The position numbers and the translations under genes are program-made. From NCBI GenBank assembly GCA_020060625.1, contig JAGUZU010000016.1, forward strand, positions 101,728-165,727: 64,000 nucleotides of DNA, written 5' to 3'. Source of the DNA: Anaerolineales bacterium (GTDB lineage Bacteria > Chloroflexota > Anaerolineae > Anaerolineales > Villigracilaceae). This document shows positions 18,101-28,141 of this stretch, in pieces (position 1 is the first letter of the stretch; every line of letters begins with the position of its first letter). The notes beneath the pieces are model-generated. The model was not told where the DNA came from. It saw nothing but the letters and a program-made list of their open reading frames with translations, and did not search any database.

Positions 18101-19291
18101 ATGCCGCTGACACTACTGCTCGACCTCGACGATACCCTGCTGAATACGAATTTGCAGGCGTTTATCCCCGCCTATTTCCAGGCTCTTTCAAGGGAACTTG
18201 CGCCTCATGTCGATCCGGATTTGATGCTCCGCGCGCTGATTTCCGGCACTCGCCTGATGAACGAAAGCGAGGATTTTCAGCGAACGCTGAAGCAGGTTTT
18301 CGACGCTGAGTTCTATCATCAATTGAATATGCCGCAATGCGAACTTGCCCCCGCGATTGAAAATTTCTATGACAACGTTTTCCCGACCTTGCAAGGACTG
18401 ACTTTGCCCAAACCCGATGCAAAACCGTTCGTGGATTGGGCGTTCTCGCAGGGCTTTCGCATCGCGATTGCCACCGACCCCTTGCTGCCGCGCAAAGCCA
18501 CGTATCACCGCCTGCGCTGGGCGGGGCTGGACCCGGAACAATTCGAACTGATCTCATTCTACGAAAATTTTCATTTCTCCAAAACCTATCCCGCTTATTA
18601 TGCCGAAGCGCTGGGGCGCATGGGCTGGCAGGACGGTCCCGTGTTGATGGTGGGAAACGACATGGAACGCGACATCCTCCCCGCGAAACGGCTTGGGCTG
18701 GCAACTTATCATATAGACGAAGAACCCGCCTCCGGGTCCGGACCTGAGGCGGATTCTCACGGCACATTGTCTGACCTGCGTCTGTGGCTTGAGTCCGCCG
18801 ATCTCGCGTCCCTGACCCCGTCTTTCAAATCGAGAGATGCGGTGATGGCGATTGCCGCCGCCGCTCCCGCCTCGTTGAATGGCATGTTGTGCGGCTTGGA
18901 TTCCGCGACCTGGTCCCGCAAACCATCTTCCGGAGATTGGACGCTGACGGAATTGATCTGCCACCTGCGCGATACCGAGCGGGAGATCCACCACATGCAG
19001 ATTCAATTGTTCAACGAAAAGGATGAACCTTTCATTCCGCGCCCGGATACGAGCGTGTGGGCAAGCCAGCGCGATTACCTGCATGAAAATGGACAGATTG
19101 CATTAAATGAATTCAACGATGCAAGGCGCGAGACCGTTCAAATGTTAAAGGATGCGCCGGCGGAAGCGTGGAAGAGACCGGCGCGGCACGCCATATTTGG
19201 ACCGACAAATTTCATGGAAGTGGCGGGTTTCATTACCGATCATGACCGTATGCACGTTCAACAGGCATGGTCAACGTTGAAAAAACTGTAA
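18101..19291 (+). CDS. HAD-like hydrolase fused to a DinB-type domain
   Basis: This 396-residue protein joins two domains. Residues 1-225 are a haloacid-dehalogenase hydrolase with DLDDTLLNT as the nucleophile loop, IAIATDPLLPRK as motif II, FSKTYPAYY for the Lys of motif III, and VGNDMERDILPAK as motif IV. Residues about 250-396 match DinB-like four-helix bundles with three metal-binding His (ICHLRDTEREIHHM and TDHDRMHVQQAW). DinB-type proteins are often thiol-dependent metalloenzymes. The fusion suggests dephosphorylation coupled to a second step on a small molecule; the substrate is unknown. A terminator follows. Confidence 0.85.
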   Translation: MPLTLLLDLDDTLLNTNLQAFIPAYFQALSRELAPHVDPDLMLRALISGTRLMNESEDFQRTLKQVFDAEFYHQLNMPQCELAPAIENFYDNVFPTLQGLTLPKPDAKPFVDWAFSQGFRIAIATDPLLPRKATYHRLRWAGLDPEQFELISFYENFHFSKTYPAYYAEALGRMGWQDGPVLMVGNDMERDILPAKRLGLATYHIDEEPASGSGPEADSHGTLSDLRLWLESADLASLTPSFKSRDAVMAIAAAAPASLNGMLCGLDSATWSRKPSSGDWTLTELICHLRDTEREIHHMQIQLFNEKDEPFIPRPDTSVWASQRDYLHENGQIALNEFNDARRETVQMLKDAPAEAWKRPARHAIFGPTNFMEVAGFITDHDRMHVQQAWSTLKKL

Positions 19292-19331
19292 AAATCGCCG
19301 TGTCTTCATGCCTGCATTCGTGTTATTATGC

Positions 19332-19363
19332 AAAGGACAAGTCCCCCTTGTCCTTTATTTTTT
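19332..19363 (+). terminator. Terminator after the HAD-DinB gene
   Basis: AAAGGACAAG pairs with CTTGTCCTTT around loop TCCCC and is followed by ATTTTTT. This is a textbook Rho-independent terminator before fabF. Confidence 0.9.
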
Positions 19364-19403
19364 GCGCGAAAATAATTAATTTTATACAAGGAGCTGCGGT
19401 TTG

Positions 19404-20642
19404 ATGAGAAAACGGGTAGTCGTGACGGGTTTTGGGTGTGTGAGTCCGTTGGGGAATAATGCGAAGGACACGTGGAACGCTTTATTGGAAGGAAGATCGG
19501 GCGCGGATTTCATCACAGCATTCGACGCAAGCGCGCATAAAACGAGATTCGCGGCGGAAGTGAAGGGATTTGATGCGGCTTCCATATTTGGCGTGCGCGA
19601 AGCCCGGAAAATGGACCGCTTCACCCAGTTCGCCACCGCCGCCGCACTTGATGCGTTGGATCATGCCGGTTTGAAAATCGACGAATCGAACCGCGACCGC
19701 GTTGGAATTTTGATTGGGTCGGGAATCGGCGGGATTATCACCATGTTGGAACAGTACGATGTGATGAAGGAACGCGGACCGGAGCGCGTCAGTCCGTTCC
19801 TGATTCCCATGATGATTTCCGATAGTGCGGCGGGCAGCCTTGCCATTCGCACCGGCGCGCGCGGACCGAACATGGCGCTGGCAACCGCCTGCGCTTCCGG
19901 CACGAACGCGCTGGGCGAGGCGGCGGAGATGATACGGCGCGGCGCGGCGGACGCGATGATCGCCGGCGCATCCGAAGCGGCGATCAACTCTCTTGCCATG
20001 GCAGGAATGAATGTGATGACGGCGCTTTCCACGCGCAATGACGATCCCAAACGGGCGTCGCGTCCCTTCGATAAGGAACGCGATGGATTTGTGATGGGGG
20101 AGGGCGCGGGAATTCTAATATTGGAGTCGCTCGATTACGCGCTCGCGCGAGGCGCGAACATTCTGTGCGAATTCAACGGATACGGCACGACCGACGACGC
20201 CTATCACGTTTCGGCTCCCGCCGAAAACGGGGCGGGCGCGGCGATTTCCATGCAACTGGCGCTGAAAGACGCAGACCTCCAGCCGGCGGACATCCATTAC
20301 ATCAACGCCCATGGCACGTCCACGCCGTTGAACGATAAAAGCGAAACCGCGGCTATCAAGACGGTTTTTGGCGGGCAAGCTTATAAAATCCCGGTTTCAT
20401 CCACCAAATCCATGACCGGTCACTTGTTGGGCGCGTCCGGCGCGTTGGAGGCGGTCATTGGCGCGTTTGTCATTCTGAATAATATCCTGCCTCCCACGAT
20501 AAATTACGAAACCCCCGACCCGGTTTGCGACCTGGATTATGTTCCAAACATGCCGCGCAAAGTCTCAGCGGATCACGTCATGTCCAATTCGTTTGGGTTT
20601 GGCGGTCATAATGCGACCCTGATACTCAGCCGCTACAAATAA
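19404..20642 (+). CDS. fabF: 3-oxoacyl-ACP synthase II (FabF)
   Basis: This 412-residue thiolase-fold enzyme extends acyl-ACP with malonyl-ACP. The catalytic Cys is in ATACASGTNALGEA, the first His in YINAHGTSTPLND, the Lys in SSTKSMTGHLLGASGALE and the second His in SNSFGFGGHNATL. AAGGAG lies 10 nt before the ATG; a TTG one codon upstream has slightly better spacing and cannot be excluded. It is followed 12 nt later by fabH. Confidence 0.96.
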   Translation: MRKRVVVTGFGCVSPLGNNAKDTWNALLEGRSGADFITAFDASAHKTRFAAEVKGFDAASIFGVREARKMDRFTQFATAAALDALDHAGLKIDESNRDRVGILIGSGIGGIITMLEQYDVMKERGPERVSPFLIPMMISDSAAGSLAIRTGARGPNMALATACASGTNALGEAAEMIRRGAADAMIAGASEAAINSLAMAGMNVMTALSTRNDDPKRASRPFDKERDGFVMGEGAGILILESLDYALARGANILCEFNGYGTTDDAYHVSAPAENGAGAAISMQLALKDADLQPADIHYINAHGTSTPLNDKSETAAIKTVFGGQAYKIPVSSTKSMTGHLLGASGALEAVIGAFVILNNILPPTINYETPDPVCDLDYVPNMPRKVSADHVMSNSFGFGGHNATLILSRYK

Positions 20643-20654
20643 CGAGGAGAAAGA

Positions 20655-21758
20655 ATGCCGTATGCGCATATTACGGGTTGGGGCATGTACGTCCCGGAAC
20701 CCGTACTTACAAACGACGATATTGCAAGACTTGTGGATACCAGCGATGAATGGATCCGTAACCGAACCGGCATCCGCGAACGGCACATTGCCCGCGAGAA
20801 CGAATTTCCATCCACGCTGGCGGTGGAGGCTTCGCTTAAGGCGTTGGAAGTTGCCAACCTCGCGCCCACCGACCTGGACTTGATCATCTGCGCCACTTCG
20901 TCGCCTGAATACATATTTCCCGCAACTGCCTGCATCATCCAGGATCAGATCGGGGCAACCAAAGCCGGGGCTTTTGATCTGTCGGCTGCTTGTTCAGGTT
21001 TTATTTACGCAACGAATATGGCGGCGCAATCCATCCGCAGCGGTTCGATCAAAAATGCGCTGGTGATCGGATCTGAAACCCTTTCCCGCTTCGTCAACTG
21101 GAAGGATCGAAACACCTGCATCCTGTTTGGGGACGGCGCGGGCGCCTTTGTTTTGCAGGCGAGCGACAGCCCTGGAGGCGTCCTGTCTGCTGTTATGCAC
21201 TCCGACGGTTCGGGCGCGGACCTGCTGACTCTTGCGGGCGGCGGGTCGCGCCACCCTGCAACGGAATCCACCGTTCGTGAGGGAAAACATTACATGTACA
21301 TGGACGGCAAGGAAGTTTTCCGTTTTGCGACCAGGGTTATGGGGCGCGCTACATTGGAATCCCTTGATTTGGCGGGTTTGACGACGGATGACATTCAGTG
21401 GATCGTGCCGCACCAGGCGAATTATCGCATCATCGAAACCGCCGCCAAATACCTGAAAATGCCGATGGATAAGTTCATCGTCAATGTGGACCGATACGGC
21501 AACACCTCCACTGCGTCCATTCCCATTGCGGCAGTGGAAGCTGTGGAAAAAGGAATGCTCAAAAGCGGCGACAAAGCTGTGTTTGTCGGCTTTGGCGCGG
21601 GACTTACCTGGGGCGCGATGACCGTCGAATGGACGGGAGCCATCCCCGCAAAGAAACACGTCCACCCCAAACGATATCGCTTCTTTGCCCGCCTGCGCTC
21701 GTTTTTGCTTCGTGTGGTGCGTCTTCTCGAAGGCTTCCTCTCGCGCAAGGAACTCTAA
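20655..21758 (+). CDS. fabH: 3-oxoacyl-ACP synthase III (FabH) with C-terminal extension
   Basis: This 367-residue enzyme starts fatty-acid synthesis by joining an acyl-CoA primer to malonyl-ACP. The Cys-His-Asn triad is visible as DLSAACSGFIYA, VPHQANYRII and VDRYGNTSTASIP, and GAGLTWGAMTVEW ends the normal fold. About 40 residues follow (from AIPAKKHVHPKRY to LLEGFLSRKEL), a basic amphipathic tail not present in standard FabH proteins of about 325 residues. It may bind membrane or a partner. It is encoded with fabF. Confidence 0.95.
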   Translation: MPYAHITGWGMYVPEPVLTNDDIARLVDTSDEWIRNRTGIRERHIARENEFPSTLAVEASLKALEVANLAPTDLDLIICATSSPEYIFPATACIIQDQIGATKAGAFDLSAACSGFIYATNMAAQSIRSGSIKNALVIGSETLSRFVNWKDRNTCILFGDGAGAFVLQASDSPGGVLSAVMHSDGSGADLLTLAGGGSRHPATESTVREGKHYMYMDGKEVFRFATRVMGRATLESLDLAGLTTDDIQWIVPHQANYRIIETAAKYLKMPMDKFIVNVDRYGNTSTASIPIAAVEAVEKGMLKSGDKAVFVGFGAGLTWGAMTVEWTGAIPAKKHVHPKRYRFFARLRSFLLRVVRLLEGFLSRKEL

Positions 21759-21815
21759 CCACTTTTTCATTGAATCGTGGTACGATAAAAACGACTTTCA
21801 ATCAAGGAGTGTTGC

Positions 21816-21998
21816 ATGTTTGGTTTGCCGCGTGGTTCAGAATGGATCATCATTCTTCTCATCGTTATCCTTCTTTTCGGTCCGGGTCGCATTGGAAAGA
21901 TCGCAGGCGAGCTTGGGCGCAGCATCAAATCCTTCCGCGAAGGGTTGGGCGGCAAGGAAGACGAGGCGGAAAAGCCGGAAGAACAGGAAAAGAACTAA
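21816..21998 (+). CDS. tatA: Twin-arginine translocase subunit TatA
   Basis: This 60-residue protein has one N-terminal helix (EWIIILLIVILLFGPGRIGKIAGELG), the FGPGRI hinge typical of TatA, then an amphipathic helix (RSIKSFREGL) and an acidic tail. TatA oligomers form the pore for folded Tat substrates; at least three Tat-type signals (DUF2933-YkuD, Rieske, multicopper oxidase) are encoded in this window. AAGGAG precedes the ATG. tatC is not in view. Confidence 0.94.
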   Translation: MFGLPRGSEWIIILLIVILLFGPGRIGKIAGELGRSIKSFREGLGGKEDEAEKPEEQEKN

Positions 21999-22000
21999 TC

Positions 22001-22030
22001 AAAAAGGCTCTCGAACGCGAGAGCCTTTTT
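22001..22030. terminator. Bidirectional terminator between tatA and mgtC-like gene
   Basis: AAAAAGGCTCTC pairs with GAGAGCCTTTTT around loop GAACGC. The A-run and T-run on each side allow termination of both convergent genes. Confidence 0.9.
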
Positions 22031-22046
22031 GATTGGTTCATGGGAA

Positions 22047-22688
22047 TCAATAATCGAGTTCTTTAATATCCTTGTCCTTCAGCATCAGCATAATAAATTT
22101 TTCATGGCTTTTTGGCGCGCCGATTGTTTTCCACGAACTGATAATGGATTTTTCCGACTTGGTTTGGTGATGTTCGTATACATTCAAGGAGGATTCCCGG
22201 ATCGCCTTTTCCACCTTTGCCAGTTTCTTGAAATCGTTGGCGCCAAGCACAATGCGGTAGGAGCGCGCCTCGCGGACCCGGTCAATACGGGCTTCAAGAC
22301 GGGGAAAAAACAGCAAAACCAGGATTGCAATTCCGGTGGAGGCAAGCACGAAATATAAATGTCCCGCGCCGATGCCCATGCCCAGCGCCGCTGCAAGCCA
22401 GATCGTCGCGGCAGTTGTCAATCCCGCCACGCGCCCGCCTTCGCGGATGATCGCGCCCGCACCAAGAAAACCAATGCCTGTGACAATATTCGCCGCGACG
22501 CGCGTTTGCGTAAAGCCGGGGTCCATGTTCAATGAAAAGATCGTAAACAGCGTGGAGCCAAGCGTGATCAGGATAATGGTGCGAAACCCCGCCGCCTTAT
22601 CCTGATATTCGCGTTCCGCTCCAACAATCCCGCCGACAAGCACAGCCATGCCGACCTTGATGAGACTTTCTGTAAATAACGGTTCCAT
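22047..22688 (-). CDS. MgtC/SapB family membrane protein
   Basis: This 213-residue protein has four to five N-terminal helices with the MgtC core: KVGMAVLVGGIVGAEREYQDKAAGFRT, NIVTGIGFLGAGAIIREGG and GLTTAATIWLAAALGMGIG. A cytoplasmic C-terminal ACT-like domain follows from residue about 140. MgtC proteins help bacteria cope with low magnesium and can modulate ATP synthase. The start is the ATG at 22686-22688 at the edge of the first helix; a longer frame upstream has no support. Confidence 0.9.
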   Translation of the reverse strand: MEPLFTESLIKVGMAVLVGGIVGAEREYQDKAAGFRTIILITLGSTLFTIFSLNMDPGFTQTRVAANIVTGIGFLGAGAIIREGGRVAGLTTAATIWLAAALGMGIGAGHLYFVLASTGIAILVLLFFPRLEARIDRVREARSYRIVLGANDFKKLAKVEKAIRESSLNVYEHHQTKSEKSIISSWKTIGAPKSHEKFIMLMLKDKDIKELDY

Positions 22689-22753
22689 GACGTTCCTCTG
22701 ATTATAGTATTGCTCTGTAAAAACTACGCCTACCGCGAAGATTTTGCGCGTAG

Positions 22754-22772
22754 GTCGGATTGGCAATCCGAC
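22754..22772. repeat. Short inverted repeat
   Basis: GTCGGATTG-G-CAATCCGAC forms a 9-bp perfect palindrome just beyond the 3' end of the truncated DUF255 gene. It may be a dispersed intergenic repeat or a weak hairpin for the gene ending at 22797. Confidence 0.5.
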
Positions 22773-22796
22773 TTACTTTGGCTGCGGCTTGCCGCG

Positions 22797-24074
22797 CTAT
22801 GAATTTAATTGCTCAACCAAATCGTCCGCTTCTGTGACTGGTTGTTTGCAAACAAACCCTTCGCAGACGTACGCCGTTGCCTTCCCATTTACGAGTGGTC
22901 TGTCTTTAAGAAGGACGGGCGCATGTGCGTCAACGGGATGGGACGAGGCGGCGACGATTATATCTGGTCTGTATTCGGAACGGATGACTTGAATCATCCG
23001 CTCGAAATATTTCTCTCCCGCTTCGCCCAACACCGCAACCTGTTTCATGCTTCCTGCGGCATTTTCCGCCGCCGAAAGCCATCTTGCAAAGCCGAGCGGG
23101 TGGCGCAGAACGTAACCCGTGATGAGAGAAAGGGATTTCTCTGCAAGGTCGCGATATTTTCCGTCCCCGGTAAACTCCGCTAATTTTATCAGGGCTTCAC
23201 ACGCCATCGCGTTTCCTGAGGGCGTGGCGTTATCCTGAATTTCCTTGGGGCGGAAGAGAAGCGTTTCGCCGTCGAAGGGTGTGTCGAAGAATCCGCCTTC
23301 AGTGTCGCCGAAGCGTTCGATCATTTCGTCCGCAAGTTTCTTTGCGGCGGCAAACCATTTGGGATCGAAATCGGTTTGATATAGCTCCAGCAGTCCGAGG
23401 ATGAGAGCGGCATAATCTTCCAGAAAAACCTCTTGGGTCGTCTTACCGTTTCGCCACGCGCGGCGCAGTTTTCCATCCGGGCGCAGGTGGGACAAAAGAA
23501 ACTCCGCGTTGCGCGTAGCCAGATTTAGATAGATGTTGGCTTTTGAATTCTCATCGGCGAGGACTCGGGCGGCTTCAGCAATGCTTGCCAGCATGAGTCC
23601 ATTCCACGCAGTGAGGATTTTGTCATCTGTGGCGGGGCGGAGGCGCGAAGCGCGCGCAGATAAAAGCTTGGCATGAGATTTTGCCAGTTTTGAAGAGACA
23701 GTTTCGAGGTCCAGTTTGAAGCGGGCGGCAAGGGAGGCGTCGTCCAGCGCGCGTTGTAAAACCGTCCTGCCTTCCCAGTTTCCCTGCGGGGTAATTCCGT
23801 ATGCCGCTTCAAAAAACTCCGAATCGTTTTGCAAAACGGCGCGGATTTCGTCGAGCGTCCAAACGTAGAACCTGCCTTCTTCGCCTTCGGAGTCGGCATC
23901 GAGCGAGGAATAAAAACCGCCTTGTTCATGCGTCATTTCCCGCGAGATAAAGTTCAGCGTTTCTTCGACGATGCGTTTGTAGAGCGGTTCCTTTGTGACC
24001 TGCCATGCGTGAAGATAGGCGCGGGTAAGCAGGGCGTTATCGTAAAGCATTTTCTCGTAATGGTGTACCCAATC
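22797..24074 (-). pseudogene. 5'-truncated DUF255 (YyaL-like) gene fragment
   Basis: This frame is homologous to the C-terminal two thirds of the DUF255/YyaL family, from VHHYEKMLYDNALLTRAYLHAW through SSLDADSEGEEGRFYVWT to PLVNGKATAYVCEGFVCKQPV. The N-terminal thioredoxin-like domain with CHWCH is missing. Homology begins at about 24074, and the open frame upstream of it (to 24239) is unrelated sequence that overlaps the end of the complete paralogue. It has no ribosome site of its own at the junction. The fragment is otherwise uninterrupted, so the truncation looks recent or the fragment is still expressed through read-through. Confidence 0.75.
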
Positions 24075-24135
24075 GTACAAACGGAGTTGTGTTTTCAGCA
24101 CGGTTATCAGTCGGTAGTTATGGTTTGATGGCTCA

Positions 24136-26190
24136 CTAAGGATTTGAGATACCCGCCAGCTGGGACTCCATCTCAATTGGCGAATTGACTGGCTGTAAAC
24201 AAACAAACCCTTGACATACATAAGCTGTTGGAAGACCATTCAATAAAGGTCTATCTTTCAGCAAGGCTGGCGCATCCGGCTCCGGCGGGTAATTGGAAAT
24301 CGCAGTTACTTGTCGGGGCCGGAACGTTTTCCAGAGAGTATTCAACAATACTTTGGTTTCGGTACGCTGTGCATCACCGATAATTGCCACTTCACGAGTT
24401 GGACCGACAGCAAAATCAGCAGCGCACAACCACTGTGCGAAGGCAGTCGGATAGCGTAGCATGGCTCCATATACTGAGGAAAGCATTCCCTCTGCCAAGT
24501 CTCTCCAATCCGTCCGATCCCCATACGCTGCTAACTCGAGGAGGGCGGTAACAGCAAGCGCATTCCCAGATGGGGTGGCATTGTCCTGAATATCTTTCGG
24601 ACGTACAAGGAGGGTTTCATGATCATCGCGTGTGTCGAAAAAACCTCCAATGGGATCAGCAAAGTGTTCTACCATTTCATCGGCGAGTTTTAAAGCCGAA
24701 AGATACCATACTTTATTCGGATCGGATTGATACAACGCCAAAAGCGCCAAGATCAGACCGGCATAATCTTCCAGGTAAGCATTATGCTTTGTCTGTCCCT
24801 CCCGCCAGGATCGGTGCAGTCGATCATTTGCATATAGATTATTCAACAAGAATCGTGCGTTTCGAATGGCAACTTGAAGATAATCCTGCCTATTCAAATA
24901 ACGCCCAGCCTCTGCAAAGGCTTTGAGCATCAGGGAGTTCCACATCGCCAGAACTTTGTCATCGGTGGCGGGGCGGATGCGCGAACTTCTTACCTCTAAA
25001 AGCTTTGCATGGCACTTTGATATTTTTTGTTGAAGTTCTTCATGATCTAATTTGAAACGGGCTGCGAGTGTGGAATCATCCAGGGCGCGTTGCAGGATGG
25101 TTTTGCCTTCCCAGTTCCCTGATGAGGTAATGCCATACGCGGCTTTGAAAAATTCGAATTCCGAACCGAGCACTCCCTCGAGTTCGTCTTGTGTCCAGAC
25201 ATAGAATTTCCCCTCTTCATCATCTGAGTCGGCATCCAAGCTGCTAAAGAAACCACCTTCTGAATGAGTTAATTCGCGCAGGACAAAATCCAACGTCTCC
25301 TCGCAAATCCTGCGATAGTCTGTGTTGCCGGTGACCAAATACCCGTGTAGATATGCCAGGGCTAATTGGGCATTATCATATGTCATTTTTTCAAAGTGAG
25401 GCGTTCTCCAGAAATTATCGACGCTATAACGGGAAAAACCGCCGCCGACAACATCATACATCCCGCCACGTGACATTGCACTTAATACATGGGTGACAGC
25501 CTTTATGATTTGTTCACGTTGAGTTGTATCCGTGGTTGCTCGGCGTACAAGAAATTCGATGGTCATGGGTTGCGGAAACTTCGGCGCTGAACCCCAGCCT
25601 CCATATCCCCAATCGTAGGAATCAAGCAGGCTTTTTATTGCTGCTTCAAGAACTTCAGTGGTAATTTCATTTCTGTTCTCGGGGCTGTGTAGAGGTGGAC
25701 GAATATGTTCGAGTACCTGATTTCCAACTCGATCCACTTCCTGAACATCTTCACGCCATGCTTTGGCAACACTACTTAGGACTTCTTTAAAGGAGGGCAT
25801 GTTGTAGCGCCGAACGGGTGGGAAGTATGTGCCGGCAAAAAAAGGACGCAAATCAGGTGTGAGAAAGACAGACATGGGCCAGCCGCCAGAGCCAGTCATG
25901 GCAACGGTAGCTTGCATATATATTCCGTCTACATCTGGACGTTCCTCTCGATCCACTTTAATACTGATAAATTCCTGATTCATCAGCAAAGCGGTTTCAA
26001 GGTCTTCGAAACTTTCCTCCCTCATGCGGTGACACCAGTGGCAGGCGGCGTAGCCAATGCTAAGGAAGATGGGTTTATTTTCTGTTCTAGCTTTTGCTAG
26101 TGCTTCTTCCCCCCACGGAAACCAATCAACCGGATTGGTTGCATGTTGAAGTAGGTAGGGAGAATTTTCCAATTTGAGATGATTAGGCAC
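24136..26190 (-). CDS. Thioredoxin-domain protein of the DUF255 (YyaL/SPATA20) family
   Basis: This 684-residue protein has the full family layout. Residues 1-150 are a thioredoxin-like domain ([19 protein letters not shown], then [16 protein letters not shown] with the CxxC motif). The rest is an alpha/alpha barrel-like part with [18 protein letters not shown] and [20 protein letters not shown]. Its biochemical role is unsettled. It is paired tail-to-head with a truncated paralogue downstream, and its base composition is visibly lower in GC than that fragment. Confidence 0.92.
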   Translation of the reverse strand: MPNHLKLENSPYLLQHATNPVDWFPWGEEALAKARTENKPIFLSIGYAACHWCHRMREESFEDLETALLMNQEFISIKVDREERPDVDGIYMQATVAMTGSGGWPMSVFLTPDLRPFFAGTYFPPVRRYNMPSFKEVLSSVAKAWREDVQEVDRVGNQVLEHIRPPLHSPENRNEITTEVLEAAIKSLLDSYDWGYGGWGSAPKFPQPMTIEFLVRRATTDTTQREQIIKAVTHVLSAMSRGGMYDVVGGGFSRYSVDNFWRTPHFEKMTYDNAQLALAYLHGYLVTGNTDYRRICEETLDFVLRELTHSEGGFFSSLDADSDDEEGKFYVWTQDELEGVLGSEFEFFKAAYGITSSGNWEGKTILQRALDDSTLAARFKLDHEELQQKISKCHAKLLEVRSSRIRPATDDKVLAMWNSLMLKAFAEAGRYLNRQDYLQVAIRNARFLLNNLYANDRLHRSWREGQTKHNAYLEDYAGLILALLALYQSDPNKVWYLSALKLADEMVEHFADPIGGFFDTRDDHETLLVRPKDIQDNATPSGNALAVTALLELAAYGDRTDWRDLAEGMLSSVYGAMLRYPTAFAQWLCAADFAVGPTREVAIIGDAQRTETKVLLNTLWKTFRPRQVTAISNYPPEPDAPALLKDRPLLNGLPTAYVCQGFVCLQPVNSPIEMESQLAGISNP

Positions 26191-26316
26191 GGATTACCTC
26201 TATGATAAACATAAAATATCGTATAGAGGATTATAGTCTATGACAATAAGCGGTAGTTGACAACTTGATGTAATTTTTATACTGGTTAACAAATTTTATG
26301 ACTTTAGCGTCGCCAA

Positions 26317-27615
26317 TCAGAATTCCTGCTTTTCCACAAGTACTCTTGTCCCTCCTGGCATCTCGACAGTAACGTCGCCAGGATCATATGGAATGGATGG
26401 CATGCTCCAGCGAAAGATCCACTTGGAGTCTTCAGGACTGGCGTTGACGCATCCACGGGAGGATGGCTCCCCATAATTATTATGCCAATAGGTCGAATGG
26501 ATCGCTACACCCGAACCGACAAATAAACTCACCCAACCCACAGCCGACAGACTCCAGCCTGCCGATGCGCTTCCACCGCTCAATGGCAGAGATATAGTCT
26601 TGCGCCAGATGGGAAATTCTCCGACTGGTGTAGCCCAGGCATCGGTTGGATTTCCCCAAGCGTCATATAAGGCACCGCTTGAGATACGGGCAAAATAAAC
26701 CTCATTTTTCCCTTCGTAACAGGACATCGTCTGATAATCGATATTTACCACAATCCGTTTTTCTTCCGCTTCTGGATGGATGGGAGTTAACTCCTCCGCA
26801 GTCAGGGGACGAAACGCTTCTGCCGGACCCCAGAACAGGTCGCCAGATCCGAAGCGTTCATTCAGCCGATACCAGACTCTTCCATCTGCTTCGACGCGAA
26901 TCTGATCTACCCAAACGATCTGACTGTACACAAAGCGCGCAGGTAGACCGATGGATTCACGATACTGCAACCAAGGGGCGCGCGAAGGTGGGTTGTCGAG
27001 AATCAAGTCTACATAAGGAACCGTGACTTCCACCCACATGCCCTGTCCTAAACTGGAAGAAGGAAGAGTAGTCACCGGTGCACTTGGCTGGTTATGAACG
27101 GGTTGCAGATTTCCACCCCACACATAACCATAGGGAGTCTCGACCCAGCGTTGATTGACCCTGCCAGGCATGCTTCCAACCACCTCCCGAATCCAGGGTA
27201 CGATCTGATCCTCATATAACGCACCCACGATCTGCTCGTTTGCATCAGGACGCGCATACACATCCACCTTGCCCACAGTAACACGTCCCAATAATTCCGA
27301 CGGTTGCAATTCGGGAAAATTCTGCCAAGCCAAAGGGCGAAAGGCAAGTGAGCCGACACCCAATGCGGTGATCTTTAGAAAATCACGGCGAGTGAGTGGA
27401 TGTCTTGTCATGGGCGGAATATCGTGCTGCTGATTGGACTGGCTGTTGTGATTGTGCATATTGCCCATCATGAAGAAATGTGCCAGCGGGCAAAGCAATG
27501 CCAGCCCCGCATAGATCACCGTATTGACGGGGATTTTCAGGAGGAAGACGGCTGCCAAACCCAGAAGGGGAAGCAAGCAGCAAAGCAGCATGATCCAGAT
27601 GTGTCGTTTTTGCAT
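26317..27615 (-). CDS. DUF2933-like segment fused to Tat-type L,D-transpeptidase (YkuD)
   Basis: The 432 residues fall in three parts. Residues 1-60 are two hydrophobic helices with [21 protein letters not shown] and a His/Met ending ([12 protein letters not shown]), as in DUF2933 membrane peptides. A twin-arginine signal follows ([19 protein letters not shown], residues 73-91). The mature part has SH3-like blocks and a C-terminal YkuD domain with [10 protein letters not shown] and catalytic SRGCVN. YkuD enzymes make 3-3 peptidoglycan crosslinks. An internal ATG at 27411 would give a normal Tat protein, but no good ribosome site is seen there. It is the last gene of a four-gene unit with the Rieske gene. 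Confidence 0.85.
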   Translation of the reverse strand: MQKRHIWIMLLCCLLPLLGLAAVFLLKIPVNTVIYAGLALLCPLAHFFMMGNMHNHNSQSNQQHDIPPMTRHPLTRRDFLKITALGVGSLAFRPLAWQNFPELQPSELLGRVTVGKVDVYARPDANEQIVGALYEDQIVPWIREVVGSMPGRVNQRWVETPYGYVWGGNLQPVHNQPSAPVTTLPSSSLGQGMWVEVTVPYVDLILDNPPSRAPWLQYRESIGLPARFVYSQIVWVDQIRVEADGRVWYRLNERFGSGDLFWGPAEAFRPLTAEELTPIHPEAEEKRIVVNIDYQTMSCYEGKNEVYFARISSGALYDAWGNPTDAWATPVGEFPIWRKTISLPLSGGSASAGWSLSAVGWVSLFVGSGVAIHSTYWHNNYGEPSSRGCVNASPEDSKWIFRWSMPSIPYDPGDVTVEMPGGTRVLVEKQEF

Positions 27616-27631
27616 ATAAACCTTCTTTCCT

Positions 27632-28123
27632 TCAATTGTTCCGCTTGAATGGCGGAAGACTTACGATCAAATTTCCATTTTCAATATGCGTGACAAACTC
27701 ATCCAATGGTCTCGGTGGCGGACCGCTGACAACATTGCCCAGCAAGTCAAAGTGACCATCATGGCAGGGACTGATGTAATGCTCCTGATTGGGATGCCAG
27801 CTGACGCGGCAACCGAGATGGGTGCAAATATCGGAGAACACCCTTACTTCATTATTAATCCGCCGCACCACATATAAACCATAATTGGTTGCAGTGCGCT
27901 CCCAGCCGTTGACCTTGGTCCTCGTAAATTCGAATTTGGTTGGAATTCCAACAGGAAATTTTTCAAGCGGACCGAGATCGATCGTCGAGTTATCTTCACT
28001 CGTCCGCAAGGACGGCGAGAGCAGGTAGGCAACTATCGGTAGACCAATCGCGAGACCGATCAACCCTCCCACAATGCCTGTGGTGACTTTTATGAAATCG
28101 CGTCGACTTATGTTTTGGGTCAT
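27632..28123 (-). CDS. Rieske [2Fe-2S] protein, Tat-exported
   Basis: This 163-residue protein starts with a twin-arginine signal/anchor ([30 protein letters not shown]). The cluster ligands are CTHLGC near residue 96 and SPCHDGHFD about 20 residues later. This resembles the iron-sulfur subunit of cytochrome bc/b6f or arsenite-oxidase-like enzymes. No cytochrome b is encoded here, so it probably passes electrons to other extracytoplasmic partners in this block. It lies 16 nt before the YkuD gene and 18 nt after the lipoprotein gene. Confidence 0.92.
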   Translation of the reverse strand: MTQNISRRDFIKVTTGIVGGLIGLAIGLPIVAYLLSPSLRTSEDNSTIDLGPLEKFPVGIPTKFEFTRTKVNGWERTATNYGLYVVRRINNEVRVFSDICTHLGCRVSWHPNQEHYISPCHDGHFDLLGNVVSGPPPRPLDEFVTHIENGNLIVSLPPFKRNN

Positions 28124-28141
28124 ATCCGCTTCCTGGAAGGT

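Noticed and set aside
24075..24239. N-terminal part of the frame starting at 24239 as real protein
   Set aside because: It overlaps the 3' end of the complete DUF255 gene and shows no homology to the family; it is a chance opening upstream of the fragment.
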